A program made the translations under genes and the position numbers. The notes below the pieces were generated by a model that was not told the origin of the DNA, ran no database searches, and saw only the letters and a program-made list of their open reading frames with translations. Below, piece by piece: positions 1 to 9,500 of a DNA stretch of 64,000 nucleotides. Numbering within the stretch: position 1 is the first letter of the stretch; each line of letters opens with the position of its first letter. Source of the DNA: Desulfurivibrio sp. (GTDB lineage Bacteria; Desulfobacterota; Desulfobulbia; Desulfobulbales; SURF-16); the NCBI GenBank assembly GCA_003605035.1, contig QZKJ01000008.1:1-64000 (forward strand), in the 5' to 3' direction.

Positions 1-180
1 GAAACCTGAGAGAGGGCTGAAACCACCGATACCCATCATGATCAGGTCGCCTTTGGCGCGGGCGCTCACTTGAACTTTTTTCAGACCAGCGGCTTTATCT
101 TTCTCAGCAGCCAGCTCACTGCCATGCAGCAGTGCGCATACAAGACCTTTCCCACCATGCGGCGCAACTAATTTTGCCAT
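1..180 (-). CDS. sat: Sulfate adenylyltransferase (ATP sulfurylase), N-terminal fragment
   Basis: Only the first 60 residues lie in the window; the gene runs off the left edge. The translation begins MAKLVAPHGGKGLVCALL and continues with an SARAKGDLIMMGIGGFSPLSGF stretch, which I recognise as the start of dissimilatory-type ATP sulfurylases of sulfate reducers. The family activates sulfate to adenosine 5'-phosphosulfate, the first cytoplasmic step of sulfate reduction, or runs in reverse in sulfur oxidisers and disproportionators. The ATG is at 178-180 with an AAAGGAG ribosome site about 8 bases upstream. A sigma70-type promoter lies at 273-303. The family call is firm; the direction of the pathway cannot be told from this fragment. 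Confidence 0.88.
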   Translation of the reverse strand, partial: MAKLVAPHGGKGLVCALLHGSELAAEKDKAAGLKKVQVSARAKGDLIMMGIGGFSPLSGF

Positions 181-272
181 TTGATTCCGTCTCCTTTAAT
201 AAAGTTACAGTCAGATATGTCCTCTCTAACAGATAATGAACAGATAATGAACCATTATTCATTTCCGAATGG

Positions 273-303
273 TTTATATAAAATGGGATTGATTGATTGT
301 CAA
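273..303 (-). promoter_or_regulatory. Sigma70-type promoter for sat
   Basis: Read on the minus strand, a perfect TTGACA (-35, 303-298) is followed after 17 bases by TATATA (280-275); an overlapping TATAAA is also available. The start point would fall near 268, giving a leader of about 90 bases. The leader holds a short hairpin (AACCATT/AATGGTT, about 250-273) and a direct repeat ACAGATAATGA at about 229-249. The match is seen directly; activity is inferred. Confidence 0.55.
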
Positions 304-423
304 GGGAAAAAAACAGGCGGGGTGGGGAAGAAAGGCTCCGTGCCCTAGTGAGGCAAGGGCGGACGTGTGCGTTGACGATCGGGAAATCGCCGCTGTTTTC
401 AGTGCGAAAAGGGGGGGAACTGC

Positions 424-852
424 TCAGACTTTTTCGTCAAAGAGCAGGCCGATGAGATCCTGGAGTTTCTCCCGTAATTTGAGCACTTCTTCAGGCGGGA
501 ACTGCTTGACGACCTCACCGGTCTTCTTGTCCCGCAGCTGGGCCACTATATTACCGGCATCACCGTCATGCCTGTAAAGGCCGAATTTAAAACTGCTGCC
601 CATGGACTGAAACCGCTGCTGGATTTCCTCAACAGCATCCTCCAGTTCCTTCTGGCTGAGCTTTCCCTGGCTGTCGGCATCTTCTTTTGCCGACCGGCCC
701 TGGCGAGCCTGGTTATTGAGCTTTACCGTATCACTTCCGCTGCCTTGAGGCACCGGCTGCACATTTGGCCTGACAGCATCTTCAAGCTCAACACTTGTCG
801 GCACCACCGACACATTAACACCCTTCATATCCGTAGCGATATTGACATCCAT
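424..852 (-). CDS. flaG: FlaG family flagellar protein
   Basis: A 142-residue protein with a poorly ordered, polar N-terminal half and a conserved C-terminal FlaG domain (about residues 70-142) containing the family pattern FKFGLYRHDGDAGNIVAQL, then KTGEVVKQFPPEEVLKLREKL. FlaG proteins affect flagellar filament length and are usually encoded beside fliD and fliS, as here. The start ATG at 852 has GGAGG five to six bases upstream. It is the last gene of the minus-strand filament cluster fliD-fliS-(fliT-like)-flaG. No clear terminator was seen downstream; 181-423 holds only the sat leader and promoter. Confidence 0.88.
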   Translation of the reverse strand: MDVNIATDMKGVNVSVVPTSVELEDAVRPNVQPVPQGSGSDTVKLNNQARQGRSAKEDADSQGKLSQKELEDAVEEIQQRFQSMGSSFKFGLYRHDGDAGNIVAQLRDKKTGEVVKQFPPEEVLKLREKLQDLIGLLFDEKV

Positions 853-872
853 GACAACCTCCGCTTGTTAAG

Positions 873-1286
873 CTATGCTTTACTGCTCAGATACTTTGGC
901 TTGGGGCCTGCCCCGTGATTGAGGCAGTACCCCTTGAGCATTCCTTTGCCCCGGCGCAGTATCTGTAATTTTCCGCGAATCTCACCCAACCGATCTTGCA
1001 CCTGCATCTTGAGTGAACGTTCATTATTCACTATTTCTTCCATGATTTTCCTGAGCTGCACCGCGCCTGCACTTTTCTCATCAAGTATTGTCCCGGCAAA
1101 GCGGGCAATACATTGCCGCAGATGCAAAAAGACATGCTCCCGCTGCTCGACCCACTCCGGCAGGCTTTTCAGACGGCCTTCGGCGAGAAGGTCGGCATGC
1201 TGCCGCTGCATTGCGGCAAATTCCCTGAGTGCCGCGGTAAGCTTTTCCTGCATATCCGCTGATTGGTCCACGTTCCGCCCCGCCAT
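873..1286 (-). CDS. Small helical flagellar protein, probable FliT/FlgN-type export chaperone
   Basis: A 137-residue, almost wholly alpha-helical, charged protein (predicted coiled coil about residues 10-115). It lies directly after fliS, and its ATG (1286) overlaps the fliS TGA by one base, so the two are translationally coupled. Position and all-helical build match the FliT/FlgN class of export chaperones, which bind FliD or hook-associated proteins in the cytoplasm. Sequence similarity alone is too weak for me to name it fliT. An upstream TTG in the same frame (1289) is possible, but the overlapping ATG is preferred. Confidence 0.7.
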   Translation of the reverse strand: MAGRNVDQSADMQEKLTAALREFAAMQRQHADLLAEGRLKSLPEWVEQREHVFLHLRQCIARFAGTILDEKSAGAVQLRKIMEEIVNNERSLKMQVQDRLGEIRGKLQILRRGKGMLKGYCLNHGAGPKPKYLSSKA

Positions 1287-1777
1287 CAAATGGAAAAGGA
1301 TACTCCGCCACTCTGGACAGCCACCTTGCGCTCGACGCCGCCCAGGGCCTCACCTGTCGCCGTCTGAAAGGACTCCTGTTTACCTTTTTCCCTGCTTTCC
1401 ATTTCGGCCATGGCGGTTTCTTCCCAGATTTCCTTCAGGCGGCGCAGATAGGACATGGTCTGCCGCACAATCTGCTCGTCATTATTAATAGCCGCCTTGG
1501 GCAGCTCCACCAGAATCGCGTTATAAAGACCCCGCAGAAAAAGAGCTACTTCCGAGTCATCATCCTCCTTCACCGAGGCATTCAATTCGGCGATAATCGC
1601 AATGGCTTTCCCCAGGTTTTCCCCTCTCAGCTGAGGATTTTTGTTTGCAATACCCACCAGAGCCATATCAAGATGAACCAGTGTTCTTTCATACATGAGG
1701 TGGATAAGCTTTACCGGGTGAATTCTCGACTGGGATTCGGACTGCCGGTAGGCGTTGCGTGCTTGAGCTGAATTCAT
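1286..1777 (-). CDS. fliS: Flagellar export chaperone FliS
   Basis: A 163-residue FliS: NAYRQSESQSRIHPVKLIHLMYERTL near the N-terminus is the FliS pattern (AYxxxx...PxxLIxMLYDG in others), followed by the four-helix core. FliS binds the C-terminal helix of flagellin in the cytoplasm and keeps it from polymerising before export. I chose ATG 1777 because AGAGGAG lies about 7 bases upstream; a TTG-started form seven codons longer (1798) has no ribosome site. The C-terminal 35 residues after the core are polar and look like an extension. It sits 49 bases after fliD and overlaps the next gene. Confidence 0.9.
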   Translation of the reverse strand: MNSAQARNAYRQSESQSRIHPVKLIHLMYERTLVHLDMALVGIANKNPQLRGENLGKAIAIIAELNASVKEDDDSEVALFLRGLYNAILVELPKAAINNDEQIVRQTMSYLRRLKEIWEETAMAEMESREKGKQESFQTATGEALGGVERKVAVQSGGVSFSI

Positions 1778-1826
1778 TCTTTTCTCCTCTTTAGACAAAG
1801 TTCCATTCTTTCATTATGTTACGGCG

Positions 1827-3548
1827 CTAGTCGTTGTTGCTGGTTCCACTCCATGACTTGGCGATGCTGTCAAACTGATCGGCCAGATAACTGGAAAGCG
1901 ATGTCATCTGATTCATATATCGGTCTAATTCGATAAACTGTTTAGTCATTAATTCATATTTCTTGTCCAGCCGGTTATTTTCCTGCTCAATTTTCAATTC
2001 CAGGTCAGCGATTCTTGCCTGGGCCGAATCCTTTTCACCCTCAATCTGCCCATCCGCGCCGGTCATGAAACGCAGGCGATCATTCACCTTGTCGGCAAAC
2101 CCTTCCATATCACGAGTGCTGTCACCCAGGAAAAAGGCGCTGACGCCCTCGGGAAAATCCGCCAGGGCCTGGTCAAACATTTCTTCATTCAAGGAGATGG
2201 AGCCGTCCCGATTGAACTCCAGGCCAAGGTCAAACAGGGTCTTAATGTTGCCTTCCTCATCCGCATTTACAGATGAGGTCATGAGTCCCTGCAGGGTTGA
2301 GGGCAGATCCCGGATCGTCGTGCGAGCCAGCACCCCGAACTCCTCGGTTTCGCTGTCATAGCTTGTATCGGCCTTCACTTCGGCAACCGCGTCATTATAG
2401 GCGGCGACGAGATCCTGGATCATCTCCTTGATGGCATCATCATTTTTCTGGATGCTGATGCTTGCCGTTCCCTCCCCTTCGAGAGTGAGAGTCAGGCCGG
2501 AAACAATATCGGTAACGCTGTTTGACTGACGCTGATAGTTGATGCCATCCACGGCAAACTGGGCATTGAGTGACGCACCGCCGGCGCCTTCCTGTTCCGC
2601 CATGGCCATATCGGGCAGCTGGGAAAGGAAACTGATCCGCCCATCCTCTCCAGTGCTGTTTGAACGAAGACTCAACCGGTAGGGCGCCGTCGGATCACCG
2701 TCATTAATCACCCGGGCGGTGACCCCGGGATTGTCGGTGTCGTCATTGATCAGGCCGGCAAGCCCGGCCAGGGTGGTATCCGCTGCTATGGCAAGGGAAA
2801 CGACGTCGCCATCACCCACCTGGTAGAAGAGGGTCTTGTCCGGGGCGGCAAAATCAAGATCAGCGAGATCTTCACTGATCATGACCCGGTTTGCTTCACC
2901 GGCGCCGCCGGCAACATCGCTGCGGATACGCAGAAAGGTTTCGCCGCTCACGCTGTATGTTTCCGCGGTGACCAGCCGGCCATTGTCTCCCCCGCCGACA
3001 TTGTCAACATGGCTGTTGATGGCCGAAACCAGATCATCCATGGTCATGTCTGAAGAAATGGCCAGGGAGATTTCATCGGCGCCGCCAAAGGTAATGGTCA
3101 TTGTTTCTCCGGCATGGGCGACAATATCAACGGCGCTGTCGGCCACGCCTGTGGTCGACTCCTGACTCACCGGCACATACACGCTGGTGTCGGCTGAGGT
3201 TGCGCCGGCGGCCGACAGCCAGGAACTGTGGGCGGCCAGCTTAGTGACATCCAGCGAGATGCTCTGCACAGCCGTACCGTCAAGCACTGTCGCCCTGGCC
3301 ACGCTTTCATCGGAACTTGTCGCGGTTCTGCCCAGAAAGGAGCCTGACAGAGAGAGTTTCAAGGCCACGTTTTTCATGGCCAGCAGCTTGTTATTTACCG
3401 TAGTCAGGCCTGTCAGCTGATTCTTAACCCTGGTGATTTCATTCTCTTTGCGGTCAACTACCTGCTGATCAATCTCCCGCAGCTGTTCCAGCATGCCCTG
3501 CAGATCAATGCCGGAGCCCACACCAAGCGTTGTTATTGCCCCTGCCAT
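1827..3548 (-). CDS. fliD: Flagellar hook-associated protein 2 (filament cap) FliD
   Basis: A 573-residue FliD. The N-terminal domain (about 1-100) has the family opening TTLGVGSGIDLQGMLEQL; the middle carries Flagellin_IN-like segments (for example GETMTITFGGADEISLAI); the C-terminal domain (about 320-560) ends in the usual helical region before SLSSYLADQFDSIAKSW. FliD pentamers cap the growing filament and guide flagellin assembly. ATG 3548 is preferred over GTG 3551 because GGGGAG lies 8 bases upstream. It is the first gene after the flagellin terminator and has its own FliA-like promoter at 3605-3632. Confidence 0.92.
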   Translation of the reverse strand: MAGAITTLGVGSGIDLQGMLEQLREIDQQVVDRKENEITRVKNQLTGLTTVNNKLLAMKNVALKLSLSGSFLGRTATSSDESVARATVLDGTAVQSISLDVTKLAAHSSWLSAAGATSADTSVYVPVSQESTTGVADSAVDIVAHAGETMTITFGGADEISLAISSDMTMDDLVSAINSHVDNVGGGDNGRLVTAETYSVSGETFLRIRSDVAGGAGEANRVMISEDLADLDFAAPDKTLFYQVGDGDVVSLAIAADTTLAGLAGLINDDTDNPGVTARVINDGDPTAPYRLSLRSNSTGEDGRISFLSQLPDMAMAEQEGAGGASLNAQFAVDGINYQRQSNSVTDIVSGLTLTLEGEGTASISIQKNDDAIKEMIQDLVAAYNDAVAEVKADTSYDSETEEFGVLARTTIRDLPSTLQGLMTSSVNADEEGNIKTLFDLGLEFNRDGSISLNEEMFDQALADFPEGVSAFFLGDSTRDMEGFADKVNDRLRFMTGADGQIEGEKDSAQARIADLELKIEQENNRLDKKYELMTKQFIELDRYMNQMTSLSSYLADQFDSIAKSWSGTSNND

Positions 3549-3604
3549 CACGCACTCCCCAATGAATCAAAACATTATTCTGTCCGTTCTTTCTCTAGAA
3601 TATA

Positions 3605-3632
3605 CTATCGACATTTCAAGCGGCGGGCTTGA
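3605..3632 (-). promoter_or_regulatory. FliA (sigma28)-like promoter before fliD
   Basis: On the minus strand TCAA (3632-3629) is followed after 16 bases by GTCGATAG (3612-3605). This compares with the known sigma28 pattern TAAA-N15-GCCGATAA: six of eight bases at -10 and three of four at -35, with a spacer one base long. The same TCAA...GTCGATA pair precedes the flagellin gene, which supports it. It lies between the flagellin terminator and fliD, where a separate late-gene promoter is expected. Confidence 0.42.
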
Positions 3633-3682
3633 ATGTTTTTTCCTTTCGCGGGAAAGCCAAGATCACGACTTTGGCGCACCAC

Positions 3683-3717
3683 AAAAAAAGGGACGACAGC
3701 CTTACGGCCATCGCCCC
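3683..3717 (-). terminator. fliC: Rho-independent terminator of the flagellin gene
   Basis: Read on the minus strand, a 12-base-pair stem (GGGGCGAUGGCC with GGCUGUCGUCCC, all paired if G-U is allowed) closes a GUAA loop of the GNRA class and is followed by seven U. It begins about 70 bases past the flagellin stop codon and separates the flagellin message from fliD. Confidence 0.85.
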
Positions 3718-3787
3718 TGTTGAGGTTACTCTTCCTAACGCTTAATCGCTGCAACGCTCAAGCGTTTAAACGTTTTTCAATCACCCA

Positions 3788-6205
3788 TTATCCCTGCAGC
3801 AGACTCAGCACGTTCTGAGAGCTTGCATTGGCCTGGGCCATGGCAAAGGTGCTGGCCTGGGTCAGAATCTGCATTCTGGAGAAGTTGGCAGACTCCTCGG
3901 CAAAGTCAACATCGCGGATTGAGGATTCAGCGGCAGAGATATTAACCCTGGTAACCGAGATATTGGAAATTGTCGAGGTCAGCTGGTTCTGTACGGAACC
4001 GAGATCAGAACGAACCTTGTCCAGATCCTTCAATGCCGCATCAGCGACCGCAATTGCCACTTGCGCTCCTTCCTGAGTCAGAACATTGACATCGGACAGA
4101 CGGCTCATCTGCGTTTCGGTCACTTCAGTACCCGAGGCGCCGCCGGCGTTTGCTGCTATTTCCGTGGTTGCGGCAAGAACAGAACCGGCCTTTACGGTTT
4201 GATCATAGGTAAGGGCATTGGTTCCGCTGGTTGTATAATCCTGCTCAAGCGTCGTACCCGCCGTCAGGGTTGTCGTGCCGGCAATACCGCCGGTATTGCT
4301 GACAACAACATCATTTGCCAGCACTGTTCCAGACTTCAGCACAGAGCCATTGGCCAACGTCGAGGTAGCGGCCAGGGTCACATCGGCCGAGGCAGTCTCC
4401 GCAGCGGTAATGGTAATGCGGCCACCCAGAGTGGAGCCGGCGGCAAAGGCGGACTGGCTCAGAACCGTTGAGTTGGCCTTCAAGGTCATATCCTGAGTCA
4501 TGGTTACATCGGCAGCCACTGTAAAGGTGCCACCGATGGTCGATCCGGCGACAATACTTGTCTCGGCACCGCTGTTAATGGTGGAGCCGCTCTTCAAGGT
4601 CATATCTTCCGTGATATTCATGCTTGAAGCCAGGGTGATGTTATCACCATAGGTTGATCCGGCAGCCAGCTGACTGTCAGTAACCAGATTGCTGCCAGCC
4701 TTCAGGATCATGTCGGACTGCAGGGTAACCCCGCCGGACAGATAGGTATCGGTCTGCAGGGTGGTTCCGGCAGCGATAGTACCGTTGGAACCGACGATAT
4801 CCTGGGTCAGGACAGTGCCGGCGGCCAGCAGTGAACCGCTGCTCAGTACGGACCCGGCCGTAACGAGCGAATCTGCGGTAGTGGTATTTGTTGCCCCTGC
4901 CACCGTGCCCTTGCCTCCGAAGACCGAACCCGTGCTGATTACCGAGTTGCTGGTCAACACCGACCCCGCTTTAAGTAATGAGTCAGTGGTGGTGGTGATC
5001 GGGGCGCTGGCGACGGCGTCGGTCAGGGTGGCGCCGAAAGTGGAACCGGCAGCCACGGTGCTGCTGCTGCCGAGTACCGATCCCGCAGTCAGCGTCGAAT
5101 CAATGCTGGTTACGAATGCATTATCAATATCAACATTACTCTGAAAAGCAACAGCAGAGCCTGAGGAAAGATCGGAAACAAGCAGCTCATTGGAACCCTG
5201 CTGTTTCAGCAGCACATGGCCGAAAGAAGACATATTGGAACCGGCCAGTACATCCCCTGTCCCGCCTGTCACACTGATCGCCCTGCCGTCAACAGCAGTT
5301 AATTTGAGCTTGCCATCCGCAGCCACACTGGCTACCACCCCATGATCCGAGGTCTTATTATTGATAGCCTTCACCAATGAACCATCAGCATCATTGGCTA
5401 CGGTGGCTACCTCGCCAATGGCAACGCCGTTAATGGCGAAATCAGAGCCGGTAGTTCCTGAAGCGACTGCGTTAGTACTGGTTGACTCGACAACGGCATC
5501 CGCAGAGATACCCAGCACATCAGACAATTTGTTGATGGCATCAGCCAAAGCCGCCATGCCGTTTTCAGCACTGTTATTTGCCTTGATATCAACGGCCTGC
5601 AGGGTAAAACTCTGGCTTTGCAGATTACTGTAAATGCTGAGCTGAACAACCCCACCACTGGCATTGGTCAACCCCAGCTTGCCGGTGGTTACATGGCCAA
5701 TCTTGGTGGACTCTGAGGAGCCAATGGAAATATTAACGGTTTCACCGGAATACGCGCCTACCTGGAATTTCTTGTCAGTAAAATTACCGGAAAGGAGCTT
5801 CTGGTTGTTGAAAGATGTGGTCTTGGCGATGGTATCAAGCTCCTCCATCAACTTGGATATGTCAGCCTGGATGGCTTTCCTTGACTCTGTGGTCTGACCA
5901 TCCTGGGCCGCTTGAATCGCCTTGGTCTTGATGGTGTTGACAATATTGATGGACTCCTCAAGAGCACCATCCGCGGTCTGTACCATGGAAATACCGTCAT
6001 TGGCATTCCTGATGGCCTGACCCAGACCGAGCGCCTGAGATTTCAACGAATCGGCGATTGCCATACCTGAGGCGTCATCCGCAGCCCTGTTGATCCTTAA
6101 TCCGGAAGATAATTTCTCGAGTGATGCTGACAGAGAATTATCATTCTTGATCATGTTTTTATGTGCTGACAGAGCCGATATGTTGGTATTAATTCGAAGT
6201 GCCAT
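3788..6205 (-). CDS. fliC: Giant flagellin (filament subunit) with Ser/Thr-rich repeat domain
   Basis: An 805-residue flagellin, well over the usual 270-500. Residues 1-150 form the conserved N-terminal D0/D1 part (MALRINTNISALSAHKNM, then LSSGLRINRAADDASGMAIA). Residues about 700-805 form the C-terminal D1/D0 part, ending in QANASSQNVLSLLQG. Residues about 255-315 match Flagellin_IN. Residues about 369-690 hold some eight imperfect 32-48-residue repeats built around (D)MTLKAGSTL...AAGSTLGG, very rich in Ser, Thr, Gly and Ala, and without cysteine. Such a surface domain is a likely O-glycosylation target, and the glycosylation genes start 328 bases away on the other strand. GGAGG lies 6-10 bases before ATG 6205. 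A strong terminator follows. Confidence 0.95.
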   Translation of the reverse strand: MALRINTNISALSAHKNMIKNDNSLSASLEKLSSGLRINRAADDASGMAIADSLKSQALGLGQAIRNANDGISMVQTADGALEESINIVNTIKTKAIQAAQDGQTTESRKAIQADISKLMEELDTIAKTTSFNNQKLLSGNFTDKKFQVGAYSGETVNISIGSSESTKIGHVTTGKLGLTNASGGVVQLSIYSNLQSQSFTLQAVDIKANNSAENGMAALADAINKLSDVLGISADAVVESTSTNAVASGTTGSDFAINGVAIGEVATVANDADGSLVKAINNKTSDHGVVASVAADGKLKLTAVDGRAISVTGGTGDVLAGSNMSSFGHVLLKQQGSNELLVSDLSSGSAVAFQSNVDIDNAFVTSIDSTLTAGSVLGSSSTVAAGSTFGATLTDAVASAPITTTTDSLLKAGSVLTSNSVISTGSVFGGKGTVAGATNTTTADSLVTAGSVLSSGSLLAAGTVLTQDIVGSNGTIAAGTTLQTDTYLSGGVTLQSDMILKAGSNLVTDSQLAAGSTYGDNITLASSMNITEDMTLKSGSTINSGAETSIVAGSTIGGTFTVAADVTMTQDMTLKANSTVLSQSAFAAGSTLGGRITITAAETASADVTLAATSTLANGSVLKSGTVLANDVVVSNTGGIAGTTTLTAGTTLEQDYTTSGTNALTYDQTVKAGSVLAATTEIAANAGGASGTEVTETQMSRLSDVNVLTQEGAQVAIAVADAALKDLDKVRSDLGSVQNQLTSTISNISVTRVNISAAESSIRDVDFAEESANFSRMQILTQASTFAMAQANASSQNVLSLLQG
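4136..5101 (-). repeat. Degenerate protein repeats within the flagellin D2/D3 domain
   Basis: About eight copies of a unit that starts near Asp-(S/M)-x-L-x-(A/S)-G-S-x-(L/I) and ends AAGS(T/V)xGG or a near variant. The units start at about residues 369, 408, 445, 486, 534, 572, 608 and 656 of the flagellin. They vary from about 32 to 48 residues and have diverged strongly at the DNA level. The alternation of hydrophobic residues with Gly/Ser/Thr suggests a beta-solenoid; this is an inference from pattern only. Confidence 0.6.
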
Positions 6206-6532
6206 TTTTTCCTCCGTGATTGTATATTTGGGGATTCCTTTCCCCGAGTTTTTTTAAACAAAAACATTAATTAACTAGAATACCGTCATTTCGCCTGGAC
6301 CTCATCACCTCCTTTTCTGCGCCCAGTGATAAAAATTAATAAATCCACCTGCAAACACGTGCTGGCTATAATTTCTAAATACATATCGACCCATTTTCAA
6401 CAGACTTGAATTTTTTTCATTTATGCACCTGCGATATTTTGGCTTTACAAAATTACCCTGCCACGCTAGGCTAACTAAAAGAAAATCTTATCCCTAAACG
6501 TCCCAACTCACCTGACTTTCTTTCTTTTTTTA
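6206..6532. promoter_or_regulatory. Divergent intergenic region between flagellin and glycosylation operon
   Basis: 327 bases without a gene, AT-rich. It holds the flagellin ribosome site (CCTCC on the plus strand at 6211-6215) and, on the minus strand, a FliA-like promoter (6383-6409). The rightward operon must also start here or be read through from elsewhere; I found no convincing promoter for it. TTTACA followed by TAGGCT 17 bases on (about 6444-6472) is too weak to call. Confidence 0.5.
6383..6409 (-). promoter_or_regulatory. FliA (sigma28)-like promoter of flagellin
   Basis: On the minus strand TCAA (6409-6406), then 15 bases, then GTCGATAT (6390-6383), compared with TAAA-N15-GCCGATAA: correct spacing, six of eight and three of four bases. 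The start would be near 6376, giving a leader of about 170 bases. The fliD promoter has the same two boxes. Confidence 0.45.
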
Positions 6533-9500
6533 ATGAATACCTTCCAACGAAACATTGAGGCTATAACTCGACACAAACCGGAACTGCTGCAAATAGTGCA
6601 AAGCACCACTGCCGCACAGCAGACCTGTACCCTTGTCCAGACGCCGGGCGGTTTCCCCAATTTACTCTTTCAGCCTTCCGCAGCTCCCTCTTTTCCAGCC
6701 TACAGCGATTCTGACCCGTGGGCAGATGCGGAAAAACATCTGCATACCGTCACCCCAGGGGCAAAGGGCCTTGCTTTTTTTCTCGGCATGGGGCTTGGTT
6801 ACGGTCCGCTCCTTGTTCTGCGGGAAAGACCCGCTCTTGACCAGATTATTATTCTAGAACCCTGCAGTGAACTTTTTCGACTGGCCCTGGAGGCAATGGA
6901 TCTTACCCCGCTTATCACTTCCGACAAGGTTTCCTTTTTTGTCGGAAGCATTGACTGGCAACAGCTGGAAAAGGCGGCGACCATGTACGCGGCCATGAAT
7001 GACACCTTCATTCTTCACCACAAACCGAGCGCCACCTGGCAGCCGGAACTCTACAAAAATGCCACCGATCGGGCCTTTACCATTCTCAACAAAATCAACA
7101 TCGGGGGTGCGACCTCAATCGCCTTTGGCGAGACATTCATCCGTAACCGGCTGCACAATCTTACCTTAACCCGCCACAGCCATAACCTTGAGACTCTCAA
7201 GGATCATTTTTGCGGCATCCCCGCCATACTGGTGGCATCAGGCCCTTCCTTGACCCAAAGCCTGCCGGTATTAAAAAAAATGCAGGACAGATGTATCATT
7301 ATTTCCGTTGATGGTGCCCTTGCGCCGCTCCATCAAGCCGGCATCACCCCTGATTTCGTTACGGCCATTGACATTAAAGAATTCAGCCTGGAAAAAGTAG
7401 CCCCTTTTCTCCGGGAGGAAAACACCTACTGTCTGGCCTGCAACTACAAGGTAACTCCCGCCATCCCGAAACGCTTACCCTGCCGGCACGTTTTTTTCGC
7501 CAAGGAGAACAGCACGTCTGAGTTCTGGTTTGCCGAACCCCTGCGGGCCACCATCAATGCGCCCAACATGAGTTCCGTCGCCCACATGTCCCTCGGCCTT
7601 GCCTTGATTTCCGGGGCCGACCCGATCGTTTTCATAGGTCAGGACCTCTCTTATCCAACGGCAAAAACCAAACACGCCAAAGGAGTTATCAACGTCCTGC
7701 CGGGGGAAAAAGAAGGAACCTTCAAAGTCAAAGGGATTGATGGGGGCGAGGTGATTACCGACAGGGCTCTCCATGAAATCCGTTCACGGCTTGAGGAGGA
7801 AATCCAAAAATACCACGATCGTCATTTTATCAATGCCACCGCTCATGGAGCACATATTGCCGGAACCGAGGCCATGTCTCTTGCGGAGGTTGACCACCAA
7901 TTCTGCACCAGACAGCTTGATATCCCGGCCATCATCCAGCAGGCCCTGGACCAGGCAGGTCCTATGCCTGCTCATCGCTTAATCAAGACGCTGCAAACCA
8001 CCATAAAATCCATAGAAACTCTTTCCCGGAAATTAACCCGGAGCCGCCGGCTTTTGACCGAACTCCGTCAGGAACTTTCGCACTCTCCTGCACCAGATCA
8101 GCTCAAATCTCACAATGATCTGCCGGTTCATTTCCGCACCAGGCTGGAGAAATTCAACCAGGCAAATCGTGAAATCGAAAGCGCCAAACAGATCTGGTTC
8201 CATATTTCCGAGCTGACCTATCCATACCTCGGCAGCAATGAAAGGCAGAAAACGGCCAGTGAACACAAAAAGAAATCCGGCGACTACCATGGTTGGCTGC
8301 TTGCCGAGCTGGACAGAATTGCTACGGTATTTGATATCCAGCACAAAACCCTCAACCGATACTGGCCCTGGCTTGAAGAACTGCAGGCGTTTCTCGTCGC
8401 CGAAAAAAAACTCGGCAAGGATGCTGCGCTTGCCAAAAAAACATCACTTGCCAGCCAGATAAAACTTATCAATCTCTATCTGCAGACGGAGAATTACCGG
8501 CTGGCAGCGCAGGCAGGCAAGGATGCCCTGGCCAGATGGCCGGAACAGGCCAGGCTCTATCTTTACCTCGGCACAGCCCAGATTCATCTTTTAGATTTCA
8601 TCCAGGCTGAAACGAACTTCCACAAGGCCTGCAGCCTGGGGCCGTCCTCTGCGGCAGAGGTCCTCAGGCAAAAGGAAAAAGCTGCTCTCGGCTGGCTCGG
8701 CCATATTGATAAATATGGTTCCAGCCGGCCCAATTTCTGTCGACAATGGCTGTCCCGCGCTATCACCCTTGGGGGCGACAGGGAGATGGTGCTTAACAAA
8801 TTGCAAGAAATCTGGGGAAAAGATCGGGAAAACCTGCAAAACGCCCTCGACCATGCCGACATGGAACAATTGAACCGACATCTGGCATCATGGGAACCGG
8901 TCAATGACATGGTGCCGGAATGGTATATCTTCAAGGCCCGGCAACTCATTCACGAAAAAAACAGCAATGAGGCAATCGCTGCTGTTTCAGCTGCCCTGAA
9001 AGCAATCCCCCAGGAGGGCCAATGGCTCGCCCTGCTTGCCAGACTGTACATTGAAACCGGCAGATTTGAGGAAGGAATTCAAAGACTGAGCGAAGCAGTC
9101 AGACTTGATCCATCCACAGCGGTTTTGTGGGAAGAACTGGGAGACATCCTGCAGGCCCAGCAGGATTACGCAAACGCGATCTCCGCCTATGAACATTGTT
9201 TTCTTGCGCTGCCCGACCGACTTGACGTCCTGGCTAAAATGGGGGAAGCATATCTTCGCAATCAGCAGCCTGAAGCTGCCGGCGCAGCCTTTGCCGCCTT
9301 ATTATCCAAAGATGAAAACAATGCCCGCGCCAGACAAGGCCTGGCCTCCTGCCAGGCCCTGCTTCCCAGGGAAAGCGGCCCGGAGCAAAAAGCTCAACCC
9401 AGGCCAATCGAAGCGCTCCAGAATCCCGAGCAAACGAAGCTGCTGGCCAGGATGTTGCTCAACTATCAGCTTGCCAGCGGAGAACTCAAAAAAAACTCCC

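Noticed and set aside
4136-5101. Repeat block considered as a CRISPR or DNA tandem array
   Set aside because: The repeats are only visible in the protein, are of unequal length, and lie inside an open flagellin frame.
6351-6367. Sigma54-type site upstream of flagellin (CAGCAC...TTGC on the minus strand)
   Set aside because: The GG is changed to AG and the spacing to GC is nine, not ten, bases; sigma54 promoters do not tolerate this.
6444-6472. TTTACA-N17-TAGGCT as promoter of the glycosylation operon
   Set aside because: The -10 part keeps only three of six consensus bases; too weak in AT-rich DNA.
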